Source: Paenibacillus aceti (lineage in GTDB: Bacteria > Bacillota > Bacilli > Paenibacillales > Paenibacillaceae). Taken from it: 64,000 nucleotides of DNA. Position 1 is the first letter of the stretch. Each line of letters starts with the position of its first letter. Of this stretch, positions 42,059-49,694 are shown piece after piece. The notes beneath the pieces were generated by a model. It had not been told where the DNA came from, did not search any database, and worked only from the letters and a program-made list of their open reading frames with translations. Both the position numbers and the translations under genes were made by a program. Location of the stretch: positions 478,679 to 542,678 of the forward strand of contig NZ_KZ987724.1 of assembly GCF_003614185.1 (NCBI RefSeq), in the 5' to 3' direction.

Positions 42059-42451
42059 TTGTCGCTAAAAAGAACATTAGTCGGTATTTTTCGCAGCTAT
42101 GACGGTACAAGTGATCGCTCGAAGACACCTGAATTAAAAACGAGATATTATCAATTATCCAGGGATAAGGCCTGGGAAGAAATAAGCTCAACATTGAAGA
42201 AGATTCCCGGATATAAAGTGCTGCATGAGGTTCCTACGGTAGGAGAGATTACGCTTGAGAAGCGGACCAAATTTGGACGGGTCATGGATATTACGGTATC
42301 TTTAGTCTCTACGGGACCTGTTCGTACCGCAGTCGATGTTTACTCTGCTACTCGTGGTTCCATGGGCGATCTGGGAGCGAATTATCGCAATATTCTCCAA
42401 TTGTTCGCCATACTGGATAAGAAGCTATCCGCCTATAAGGTAACATCGTAA
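42059..42451 (+). CDS. DUF1499-like small cytosolic protein
   Basis: A 130-residue soluble protein. The C-terminal block AVDVYSATRGSMGDLGANYR resembles the DVRSASRxGxxDLGxN ending of DUF1499 proteins, and YYQLSRDKAWEEISSTLKKIPGYKV resembles its start. Its function is unknown to me. The start is TTG with GGAGG 9 bases before. It is followed by a bidirectional terminator facing tpx. Confidence 0.7.
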   Translation: MSLKRTLVGIFRSYDGTSDRSKTPELKTRYYQLSRDKAWEEISSTLKKIPGYKVLHEVPTVGEITLEKRTKFGRVMDITVSLVSTGPVRTAVDVYSATRGSMGDLGANYRNILQLFAILDKKLSAYKVTS

Positions 42452-42466
42452 TTCGTATTAAGGTGT

Positions 42467-42506
42467 GAAAAGCGAGCAGGGAGGCTCTCCTCCTTACTCG
42501 CTTTTC
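42467..42506. terminator. Bidirectional terminator between the DUF1499-like gene and tpx
   Basis: GAAAAGCGAG / CTCGCTTTTC with an inner AGGGAGG/CCTCCT helix. Confidence 0.88.
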
Positions 42507-42533
42507 TTGTCATTATATGAATGGGCTGGAGTG

Positions 42534-43055
42534 TTACGCTAGCAGATTCTTCACAGCAGCGATTGGCGCATCATAATTCGGATGCTCGCCCATCTCAGCC
42601 AGAACTTCGACATAACGGATCGTATTGTCCTTGTCAAGTACGAAGACAGCGCGGTGATCGAGGGCGAATTCCTTGATCAGGACGCCGTAGGCCTTGCCGA
42701 AGGAATTGTCTTTGTAGTCGGATAAGGTAACTACGCGATCCACTCCAGCAGCGCCGCACCAGCGGGCTTGGGCGAATGGAAGGTCTGCGCTGATCGTCAG
42801 AATCACGACATCTTCGCCAAGCTCAGCAGCTTCTTGGTTGAAGCGCCTTGTCTGAGCGTCGCATACACCTGTATCGAGGGAAGGTACGACACTGATCAGC
42901 TTGATTTTGCCGGCATAGTCGGCGAGGGTTGCTTCTTCAAGCAGGTTTTTATTTAAGCGGAAATCGGGAGCCTTATCCCCGACCTTTAATTCAGGTCCAA
43001 TCAGGGTAATTGGATTGCCTTTGAATGTAGCTACATTAGTACGTTCTTGTGTCAT
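42534..43055 (-). CDS. tpx: Thiol peroxidase Tpx
   Basis: A 173-residue atypical two-Cys peroxiredoxin that reduces lipid and alkyl hydroperoxides with thioredoxin. The peroxidatic Cys is in [16 protein letters not shown] (about residue 65), and the resolving Cys in [11 protein letters not shown] (about residue 99). [13 protein letters not shown] is the family N-terminal block. AGGAGGAG precedes the ATG. It is a single gene divergent from the rhomboid gene. No peroxide regulator box was recognised in the 110-base gap. Confidence 0.96.
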   Translation of the reverse strand: MTQERTNVATFKGNPITLIGPELKVGDKAPDFRLNKNLLEEATLADYAGKIKLISVVPSLDTGVCDAQTRRFNQEAAELGEDVVILTISADLPFAQARWCGAAGVDRVVTLSDYKDNSFGKAYGVLIKEFALDHRAVFVLDKDNTIRYVEVLAEMGEHPNYDAPIAAVKNLLA

Positions 43056-43165
43056 CTGTCTTCTCCTCCTATTGATTAGATAAAGTTTCTAATTTTAATT
43101 ATAATCGTTTTAAAAAGAGATTGTCCAACTATATAAAAAAGGATGGAGCATAAGGAGGAAAATAT

Positions 43166-43780
43166 ATGATCTTTTTGCGCTACGAAGATTGGAGAAGTTA
43201 CTTGCGTTATTACCCGGTCACGAGCCTGCTCTTGGCTGCTAATATCGTGATGTTCATCGTTGAAATGGTATACGGAGGCTCTAACGATAATTATACTTTG
43301 CTGAGGCTGGGCGCCGTTACGAATGTCCCTACGCTTGATACCGAGTGGTGGAGATTGTTCGCCGCTATGTTCCTGCATGCGGGATTCAGGCATTTATTTT
43401 CTAACTGTTTTGCGATTCTGGTCTTCGCACCGCCTCTGGAACGATTGATGGGGCATTTTAAATATATTTTGTTATATCTATTAAGTGGAGTGATCGGTAA
43501 TATTATCAGCTTGGCCGTATATCAGCGTTCGGCGGATTACCATATAGCAGTTGGGGCCTCGGGGGCCGTCTATGGCATATATGGCGCGTTCCTGTTTATC
43601 GCTTTGTTCCAGCGTCACCTGATGGATGAGAACTCCCGCAAAACACTGTATAGCCTGCTGATGATCGGTGTTGTCTACTCCCTTGCTGTTCCGCAAATTA
43701 ACTGGATTGCTCATTTTGGAGGTCTATTGGCCGGTTTCCTGGTTTACGCTATTCTGAGCAGATTTGTAAAGAAACGTTGA
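43166..43780 (+). CDS. Rhomboid-family intramembrane serine protease
   Basis: A 204-residue six-helix membrane protease. The catalytic dyad is visible as GASGAVYG (Ser in the fourth helix) and AHFGGLLAG (His in the sixth), and HLFSN is the conserved oxyanion-side motif. It cleaves transmembrane segments of other membrane proteins; substrates are unknown. The protein lacks the TPR tail of YqgP/GluP and is thus a minimal rhomboid. AAGGAGG lies before the ATG. Confidence 0.93.
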   Translation: MIFLRYEDWRSYLRYYPVTSLLLAANIVMFIVEMVYGGSNDNYTLLRLGAVTNVPTLDTEWWRLFAAMFLHAGFRHLFSNCFAILVFAPPLERLMGHFKYILLYLLSGVIGNIISLAVYQRSADYHIAVGASGAVYGIYGAFLFIALFQRHLMDENSRKTLYSLLMIGVVYSLAVPQINWIAHFGGLLAGFLVYAILSRFVKKR

Positions 43781-43832
43781 ACCAATAGAAAGTACATGGT
43801 AAATTAAAGAAGTACAGGTCTATAGGTGACTT

Positions 43833-43855
43833 TGTTAACAGATTAAGCGTTAACA
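43833..43855. promoter_or_regulatory. Perfect inverted repeat upstream of the LysR-family gene
   Basis: TGTTAAC-AGATTAAGC-GTTAACA has two perfect 7-base arms about 98 bases before the chosen regulator start, the usual place for autoregulation by LysR-type proteins. Confidence 0.5.
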
Positions 43856-43952
43856 TTCTGCTCTGCTGTCCTATGAACTATAGTCCGGTACTTTTGAATG
43901 GTCCTGGTTTCAAAGGATCTTGAACAGAAGTGAAATGGAGCGATCAGATTCT

Positions 43953-44864
43953 GTGGAATTAAGACAACTGCAGTATTTTGTAAAAGTGGCGAAGAAGGAG
44001 CATGTCACACAGGCAGCTGAGGAGCTGCATGTGGCGCAGTCAGCGGTAAGCAGACAGATTCACCAGCTGGAGCAGGAACTGGGCGTTAACTTGTTCATGC
44101 AGAAGGGCAGGAACCTGCATCTCACGGCGGTAGGGCAACTGTTCTGCAGCAGAGTGGAGACGATTCTGAAGGATTTGGACCGGGCAGTCACTGAAGTTCA
44201 CGAGTTTCTCGATCCGGAGCTTGGCGAGATCCGGCTTGGATTTCCGAACAGCCTTGGAATTCATTTTATACCCAGCATCGTCTCGGAATTTCGTAAATTA
44301 TATCCTAATGTTAAATTCCGCTTCAGACAAGGGACTTATCCTACATTAATCCGCGATGTAGTCTCCGGGGAGGTTGACCTGGCGTTCATTTCCCCTTTTC
44401 CGGAGAGCCATGATCAGGTCATCGGAAATATCGTCTTGACCGAGGAATTGGTAGCTATTCTACCGCCCGGACATCCTTTGGCGGGGGAGCAGAGCATCAG
44501 GCTGAACCAGCTGAAGGATGATAACTTCATTTTATTTGGAAACGGTTACTCTTTGCGCCCGATCGTGTGGCATGCTTGCCTGGAAGCAGGTTTTACCCCG
44601 AAGGTGGCGTTTGAAGGTGAAGAGACAGATACGATTCGCGGACTTGTCGCGGCGGGAATGGGGGTAAGCTTGCTGCCGGAGATGGCCCTGTATCAGAGCT
44701 TCCTGCTGCAGCCGAGCCGGGTCCGAATCTCCCAGCCGAAGGTGACAAGGACGATTGGCCTGATCCATCGCACCGATGAGAAGCTGCCGCTCGTCGCGCA
44801 ATCATTCAGAGGATTCTTACTCGAATACTTTGGACTTCAAATTGATACTCCGCCGAGTCAGTGA
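43953..44864 (+). CDS. LysR-family transcriptional regulator
   Basis: A regulator of about 303 residues. The N-terminal winged helix is MELRQLQYFVKVAKKEHVTQ, then AAEELHVAQSAVSRQI as recognition helix. The remainder is a periplasmic-binding-protein-like inducer domain (LGFPNSLGIHFIPSIVSEF, VDLAFISPFPE, GMGVSLLPEMA). The family N-terminus argues for GTG 43953; in-frame TTG 43920 and ATG 43935 would add 6-11 residues, and AAAGGA is near the TTG. Its closest relatives are YwbI/CzcR-type proteins as far as can be judged. The target is unknown; a palindromic site upstream suggests autoregulation. Confidence 0.9.
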   Translation: MELRQLQYFVKVAKKEHVTQAAEELHVAQSAVSRQIHQLEQELGVNLFMQKGRNLHLTAVGQLFCSRVETILKDLDRAVTEVHEFLDPELGEIRLGFPNSLGIHFIPSIVSEFRKLYPNVKFRFRQGTYPTLIRDVVSGEVDLAFISPFPESHDQVIGNIVLTEELVAILPPGHPLAGEQSIRLNQLKDDNFILFGNGYSLRPIVWHACLEAGFTPKVAFEGEETDTIRGLVAAGMGVSLLPEMALYQSFLLQPSRVRISQPKVTRTIGLIHRTDEKLPLVAQSFRGFLLEYFGLQIDTPPSQ

Positions 44865-44878
44865 TCGGCGGTTTTGTT
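44850..44878 (+). terminator. Terminator of the LysR-family gene
   Basis: CCGCCGA / TCGGCGG with an 8-nt loop, followed by TTTTGTTTT. Confidence 0.88.
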
Positions 44879-44894
44879 TTGAGAAATACAGTAT

Positions 44895-44922
44895 AAAAAA
44901 TGCACCCATTCAGGGTGCATTT
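44895..44922 (-). terminator. Terminator of the YugP-like gene
   Basis: AAATGCACCC / GGGTGCATTT with a 5-nt loop; the A run at 44895-44900 gives a T tail on the minus strand. Confidence 0.88.
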
Positions 44923-44926
44923 CCAT

Positions 44927-45607
44927 TTAATCACGATTGCTGGTGAAAATCAGAATGTAGCGAAGCAATTCCAGCACGGAGATGAGCGCGGCTGCAACAT
45001 AGGTTAAGGCAGCGGCGTTCAGCACTTTAGCGACGCCTCGTTCTTCATCGTTGGTGACGAAGCCTTGGACGAGCATGATCTTACGCGCCCGGTTGCTGGC
45101 GTTAAACTCGACGGGCAGGGTCACGATTTGAAATAATACCGCTGCCGAGAAGAAGATGATGCCAAGTCCGATAAGATTGAAAGCGCCAAATATGAACCCT
45201 GCCAAGAGCAGGAATGGAGCTACGCCGGAAGCGAAGTTCACCAAAGGGAACATGCGATGACGCAGTACAAGCATCGGATACGATTCCTTGTGCTGAATAG
45301 CATGGCCTACTTCATGGCAGGCAACCGATACGGCTGAGATGGAGCTTTCATAATATACGGGTTCAGATAGTCGCACGACCTTGTGGATCGGATCATAGTG
45401 GTCGGTCAGGGCTCCGCGGACAGGCTCGATCGGGATGTCGTACAAGCCGTTGGCGTCGAGCATGCGTCTTGCCGCATCATGTCCAGTTAACCCGTACATA
45501 TTTTGCACCTGAGCATATTTGTTAAATGTACCTTTTACCCGGAATTGAGCCCATAGGGATAAGCCAAAGGCGAGTAAAATCGGTATGAGCATGATGTCTG
45601 AGTACAT
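44927..45607 (-). CDS. yugP: Zinc metallopeptidase, YugP family
   Basis: A 226-residue membrane protein with an N-terminal helix and two or three C-terminal helices. Zinc motif VACHEVGHAIQH (about residue 96) lies between them. The N-terminal cytoplasmic part is a tidy YugP block (GLTGHDAARRMLDANGL). The family is widespread but uncharacterised. GGAGGAATG precedes the ATG. It lies 63 bases from the MerR gene on the same strand, so possibly under its control. Confidence 0.9.
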   Translation of the reverse strand: MYSDIMLIPILLAFGLSLWAQFRVKGTFNKYAQVQNMYGLTGHDAARRMLDANGLYDIPIEPVRGALTDHYDPIHKVVRLSEPVYYESSISAVSVACHEVGHAIQHKESYPMLVLRHRMFPLVNFASGVAPFLLLAGFIFGAFNLIGLGIIFFSAAVLFQIVTLPVEFNASNRARKIMLVQGFVTNDEERGVAKVLNAAALTYVAAALISVLELLRYILIFTSNRD

Positions 45608-45670
45608 TTATCATTCCTCCATAGATAGTAAAGTGTGCTAGACAATCAAGGAAATCAGTTCGCTAATATT

Positions 45671-46102
45671 CTAGTTAAATGGGTTATGGTTCATCAGGAT
45701 CTGAATCGCTTCGATGCAAGCGAGGCTCTGCGGCATTAGATTGGAATATGCGCGCCGCGCCTGACCTGGTTTAAGGTTGGAGATTAACGGTTCGATCTCC
45801 TTAACCTCACGTTCGAGCTGCTGCATCTTTATTTCCAGAGAGCTAAGTATTTCATTAACTTGCTCTTCCCCGCTTACAGAACTCCATTGATCTAACTTCT
45901 CGCGAATTTCCTCTAGCGTATATTTTTCATGTTTCATTTGATTAATACGTTCGAGTCTCTTCAAGGTTTCAGAACTGTACAATCGGTAATTCTTCCGGGT
46001 ACGTTTCTCAGGCCCGATCAGACCAAGCTTCGTGTAATAATCTATTGTTCGCTCACTGACATTCGCAGCTTTGGCTAGTTCACCTATGCGATACAACTTC
46101 AT
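45671..46102 (-). CDS. MerR-family transcriptional regulator
   Basis: A 143-residue regulator. The N-terminal MerR helix-turn-helix YRIGELAKAANVSERTIDYY and the winged KNYRLY motif are followed by a long coiled coil (residues 75-115). No cysteine pair for metal binding is seen, so a small-molecule or protein signal is more likely. The ribosome site is poor (GGGGAT very near the ATG). It probably forms a unit with the yugP gene downstream. Confidence 0.88.
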   Translation of the reverse strand: MKLYRIGELAKAANVSERTIDYYTKLGLIGPEKRTRKNYRLYSSETLKRLERINQMKHEKYTLEEIREKLDQWSSVSGEEQVNEILSSLEIKMQQLEREVKEIEPLISNLKPGQARRAYSNLMPQSLACIEAIQILMNHNPFN

Positions 46103-46306
46103 ATCCCCAATAGATTCACCCTCTCTCCATATAAATAATCTCAGTATGTTATCTCTATATATAGGATATATGATAACTGATATTCAACTATACAGTCAAA
46201 CGTCACACTTGCTAAAAGGCAGTCTCTAGCTTAATCTCATGTAAGCATTTAATGACATTTGGTGTTAAGTATTCCGCGATTGAACGGTTATTTTTCCTAA
46301 AAAGCA

Positions 46307-46336
46307 TTGTTATGCCGCTAAATCCAGCCATATAAT
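46307..46336 (+). promoter_or_regulatory. Promoter of the decayed ammonium transporter gene
   Basis: TTGTTA (46307-46312), 18-base spacer, TATAAT (46331-46336). Confidence 0.6.
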
Positions 46337-46355
46337 CAGTTTAACCATTCAAAAA

Positions 46356-46372
46356 TGTTAGATAACATTACA
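46356..46372 (+). promoter_or_regulatory. GlnR/TnrA-type nitrogen-control box
   Basis: TGTTAGATAACATTACA matches the consensus TGTNA-N7-TNACA exactly. It lies just after the promoter and 19 bases before the amt remnant, a position expected for GlnR repression. Confidence 0.75.
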
Positions 46373-46390
46373 TTTAGGGGCTGATTAGGG

Positions 46391-46941
46391 ATGAGAAAGA
46401 AATGGGTCTACGGATTGCTGGTATGGATTGCCGGATTATCCAATCCTGTCTCTGCATATGCAGCGGAGTCCAAGGTGAGCGGAGAAGTATTGCAAGTAGG
46501 GATTAACTCGGTATTCGTCTTTATAGCGGCGATGTTGGTATTCTTCATGCAGGCAGGGTTCGCGCTGCTCGAGGCAGGCTCGTTACGGATGAAGAACGCC
46601 GGACATGTAGCGGGCAAGATGGTTCGAGCGGGCTGGGCTTGATGATCCGATTGCCTTTTCCGTCCATGGGATTGCTGGAGTGTGGGGAGCTATTTCCACC
46701 GGGTTATTCGCAACACCAGGATTGGCGGAGACGACCGGGGTGGGATCGGCAGGACTGTTCTATGGCGGTGGGCTGGGGCAATTAGGCGTGCAGCTGCTGG
46801 GTGTAATCGGGACTCGGCGGTATGAAAATGTTGATGGGGCTTCGTGTAACGGAAGAGGAGGAAATGATAGGGCTGGACATTAGCGAGCATGGCGGATATG
46901 GCTACCCTGAACAGATGAGTTTGCTGAAGTTCTCAGAATGA
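46391..46941 (+). pseudogene. Ammonium transporter (Amt) remnant with internal deletions
   Basis: The first 80 codons encode a normal Amt N-terminus: signal peptide ending AYAAES and FFMQAGFALLEAGSLRMKNAGHVAGK. This then runs into a stop in a changed frame. In the next frame lies DDPIAFSVHGIAGVWGAIS plus GLFATPGLAETT, which in intact Amt proteins belongs to a late helix, so about 250 residues are missing. A further shift gives GLRVTEEEEMIGLDISEHG, the usual Amt C-terminal tail, ending at 46939-46941. The gene has thus lost its central part and suffered at least two frame changes. It cannot make a transporter. Confidence 0.9.
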
Positions 46942-47030
46942 GATTGCACTTCCGAAATAGCTGTAACAATTCTGGAAATCAGGGTACAATATACTAATAA
47001 GGTTACATTAAATTTGAAGGAACGGATGTC

Positions 47031-47627
47031 ATGAGACGACATAAATGGATTTTAGCCGGTTTGATTATCTTATTAGCTGCCGTATTGTACGTGAATTTGG
47101 GCGATGGAGTTCTGCCCTTCTGGGGCAAGGAGGGGAAGCAGAAGGAAACAGCAGCGGCCCAATCCAGTCAAGCGCTGACAGAGCTGCTCGCCAAGGGAAC
47201 GCCTAAACCGGGGACTCCTGCGCCTTCATTCTCTCTGGAGGATTTAGAGGGGCAGACCTATTCTGTAGGTGGCGAGCGGGACAAGGCGCTACTAGTGAAT
47301 TTCTGGGCTTCATGGTGCGACCCCTGCAAGGAGGAAGCGCCGGATCTAGTTAAGCTGGCGGAGAAGTATAGCGATTCTCTGGATGTATACGCGGTGAACG
47401 TTACTTTTTACGACAAGCCTGACAAGGTTAAAGAGTTCGTTCAGGAGTATGGCTATATCTTCCCGGTGCTGCTCGATAAGAAGGGAGAGGTTTACCAGAA
47501 GTATAACGGTATCGCTTTTCCGACGAATGTCCTTATTAATAAGGAAGGAAATATACAGGAGGTTATCATCGGTTCGCTCTCTCGGAAGGAACTGGAGGCC
47601 AAGTTGAAGGAATTGGTGAAGTCGTAG
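47031..47627 (+). CDS. TlpA/ResA-family thiol-disulfide oxidoreductase
   Basis: A 198-residue membrane-anchored thioredoxin-fold protein. One N-terminal helix (residues 6-24) tethers it outside the membrane. The active site is FWASWCDPCKEE (CxxC about residues 96-99), and the cis-Pro appears in IAFPTNVLI. The family reduces apocytochrome cysteines or other extracytoplasmic disulfides. ResA and its partners are usually in cytochrome operons, but here it stands alone. The start has GGAACGGATG-like purines upstream. The mature length of about 170 residues is normal. Confidence 0.9.
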   Translation: MRRHKWILAGLIILLAAVLYVNLGDGVLPFWGKEGKQKETAAAQSSQALTELLAKGTPKPGTPAPSFSLEDLEGQTYSVGGERDKALLVNFWASWCDPCKEEAPDLVKLAEKYSDSLDVYAVNVTFYDKPDKVKEFVQEYGYIFPVLLDKKGEVYQKYNGIAFPTNVLINKEGNIQEVIIGSLSRKELEAKLKELVKS

Positions 47628-47684
47628 TGGTAATGGGTAGCTCGTGACCTGTTGGGCTGTTCTGTGTTGGATAGCAGGGAAAAT

Positions 47685-47817
47685 CCTGCAAAAGTGCAGG
47701 CTTTTGAGGAGAAAATCGTACATCGGGGGATTATTTTGCTGAATTCCTGCATTTTCGCAGGCTTTTGTTCGCGATATGCCTTTAAAGTAGGAAAAGCCTG
47801 CATTTTCGCAGGCTTTT
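47685..47817. repeat. Hairpin-array repeat family 3
   Basis: Three units with stem CCTGCA / TGCAGG or CCTGC / GCAGG start at 47685, 47746 and 47797 (intervals 61 and 51). The second and third cores, CCTGCATTTTCGCAGG, are identical, and each unit is followed by CTTTTG or CTTTTCC. The last may also serve as terminator for genes on either side. Confidence 0.8.
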
Positions 47818-47889
47818 CCTATATTCACATAGCGCGAGCGCGGGAATCAAGAGATTCGTATAGCGAGTATAGTGAGCTGAGCTAAAGAG

Positions 47890-49512
47890 TTAGTGATTGA
47901 CGAGCCCCTTCTCAACCGAGCGGATCTCCTCGATGCCTTCGCGCTTGTCTTGGCCAAGCAGCGCATACTGGAAGCTGTCAACGAGCGCTTCCCAGCTGGC
48001 CTCGATGACGTTGCCGGAGACGCCGACCGTGTTCCAAGAGTTCTCCAGGTTCTGCGATTCGATCAGTACGCGAACCTTCGAAGCGGTCGCCTCTTTATCA
48101 TCCAGCACACGAACCTTATAGTCGGACAAGTGGACATCGTTCAGGCCGGGGTAATAGCTGATGAGCGCTTTACGAAGCGCATTGTCCAGCGCGTTGACAG
48201 GACCGTTCCCCTCGGCCGCGGTGTAAATGGGTGTGCCGTCCACATTCAGCTTCACGAACGCTTCGGAGACGACCGGCTTGCCTGCCGATTTCTCGACCAG
48301 CATTTTGAAGGACTCGAACGTGAACAGCTTCTTCAGTTCTCCGTTAGCCTCGCGCAGCATCAGCTCCAACGAAGCGTCGGCGCCTTCAAATTGATAGCCT
48401 TGATGCTCTAGCTCCTTAATTCTCGAGATGACTTCACGTGTGCTTTCTTTGTTAGGATCGAATTCAATCCCCATCTTCTGCGCTTTGGACAGAATATTGC
48501 TCTGCCCGGCCAGTTCGGAGACGAGCACTCTCTGGTGATTGCCTACCCGTTCCGGCTCAATATGCTCATAGGTACGTGAATCACGCAGAATGGCTGAGAC
48601 GTGAATGCCGCCTTTATGCGCGAAGGCTGCAGTACCGACATAGGGCTGGTTGACTGGCATATGAACATTGGCGATCTCGCTGATATAACGGGCGGTGTTC
48701 GTAAGCTCTGCGAGTTGCTCCGCTTCCAGCACCTCATATCCAAGCTTGAGCTGCAGATTAGGGATAATGGAGCAGAGATTCGCGTTGCCGCAGCGCTCTC
48801 CGTAACCGTTCATCGTGCCTTGGATCTGTTCGGCACCAGCACGAACGGCACTTAAGGTGTTGGCTACGGCCAGCTCGCAGTCATTATGTGTATGGATGCC
48901 CAGCCTGGCTGTACCGGCGATCTGTCCGCCCAGCACGGTGACGATATCGGATACTTCGTGTGGCATGGTGCCCCCGTTCGTATCGCACATAACGAGCCAA
49001 TCCGCTCCAGCTTCCTCGGCTCTACGCATCACGGCTACAGCATATTCAGGATTGTTCTTGTAGCCGTCGAAGAAATGCTCGGCGTCGAACATCACTTCGA
49101 GTCCGTGCTGCTTCAAATAGGCGATAGAATCATAGATCATCGCCAGATTCTCTTCGAGGGTGGTCTGCAGGGCGGTGTGAACATGGAAGTCCCAGGACTT
49201 CCCGACAAGAGTAGCCGCCTGAGCGCCGGAGTCGATGAGCCGTTGCAGATTGGCGTCTTGCTCGGCCAGACTGTTCTTGCGGCGCGTACTACCGAATGCC
49301 GTAATCTTCGCATTCAAATGCAAATCCTTGACGCGATCGAAGAATTCGATATCCTTACTATTGCTGCCGGGGATGCCGCCTTCAATGTAATGGACACCTA
49401 ATTGATCCAGCTTCTTGGCAATCTTCAATTTGTCCTCTGCGGATAAGCTAATGCCTTCTCCTTGAGTACCATCGCGCAAAGTTGTGTCGAAGATAGTTAG
49501 AGCTTTTGACAT
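47890..49512 (-). CDS. cimA: Citramalate synthase
   Basis: A 540-residue acyltransferase making (R)-citramalate from pyruvate and acetyl-CoA, the first step of the threonine-independent isoleucine route. Motifs: FDTTLRDGTQGEGISLS at the N-terminus, HTHNDCELAVANTLSAVRAGA for metal and substrate, and GTMNGYGERCGNANL. The C-terminal LeuA-like regulatory domain (about 400-530) includes AAEGNGPVNALDNALRKAL. CimA and 2-isopropylmalate synthase share the fold, but the GGIPGSNSKDIEFF segment and length fit CimA. AAAGGGGGAT lies 10 bases before the ATG. No other branched-chain gene is nearby. Confidence 0.9.
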   Translation of the reverse strand: MSKALTIFDTTLRDGTQGEGISLSAEDKLKIAKKLDQLGVHYIEGGIPGSNSKDIEFFDRVKDLHLNAKITAFGSTRRKNSLAEQDANLQRLIDSGAQAATLVGKSWDFHVHTALQTTLEENLAMIYDSIAYLKQHGLEVMFDAEHFFDGYKNNPEYAVAVMRRAEEAGADWLVMCDTNGGTMPHEVSDIVTVLGGQIAGTARLGIHTHNDCELAVANTLSAVRAGAEQIQGTMNGYGERCGNANLCSIIPNLQLKLGYEVLEAEQLAELTNTARYISEIANVHMPVNQPYVGTAAFAHKGGIHVSAILRDSRTYEHIEPERVGNHQRVLVSELAGQSNILSKAQKMGIEFDPNKESTREVISRIKELEHQGYQFEGADASLELMLREANGELKKLFTFESFKMLVEKSAGKPVVSEAFVKLNVDGTPIYTAAEGNGPVNALDNALRKALISYYPGLNDVHLSDYKVRVLDDKEATASKVRVLIESQNLENSWNTVGVSGNVIEASWEALVDSFQYALLGQDKREGIEEIRSVEKGLVNH

Positions 49513-49694
49513 AGTGGAAGTATCCCCCTTTGGAAGTCATCAGAATAAGCACCGATTTAGGTATATTTTCTAATTATAGCATCCTGATATTTTAAATGTA
49601 ATATAATTTTCGTTAAAAATTCGCTATCGTTATTGACCATTTTTCAGAGGAAAGGGTATGCTGAAATTATTAGTATATAAATGAGGGGAAACGC

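Noticed and set aside
49560-49694. LexA/SOS box before dinB
   Set aside because: No CGAAC-N4-GTTCG or close variant is present.
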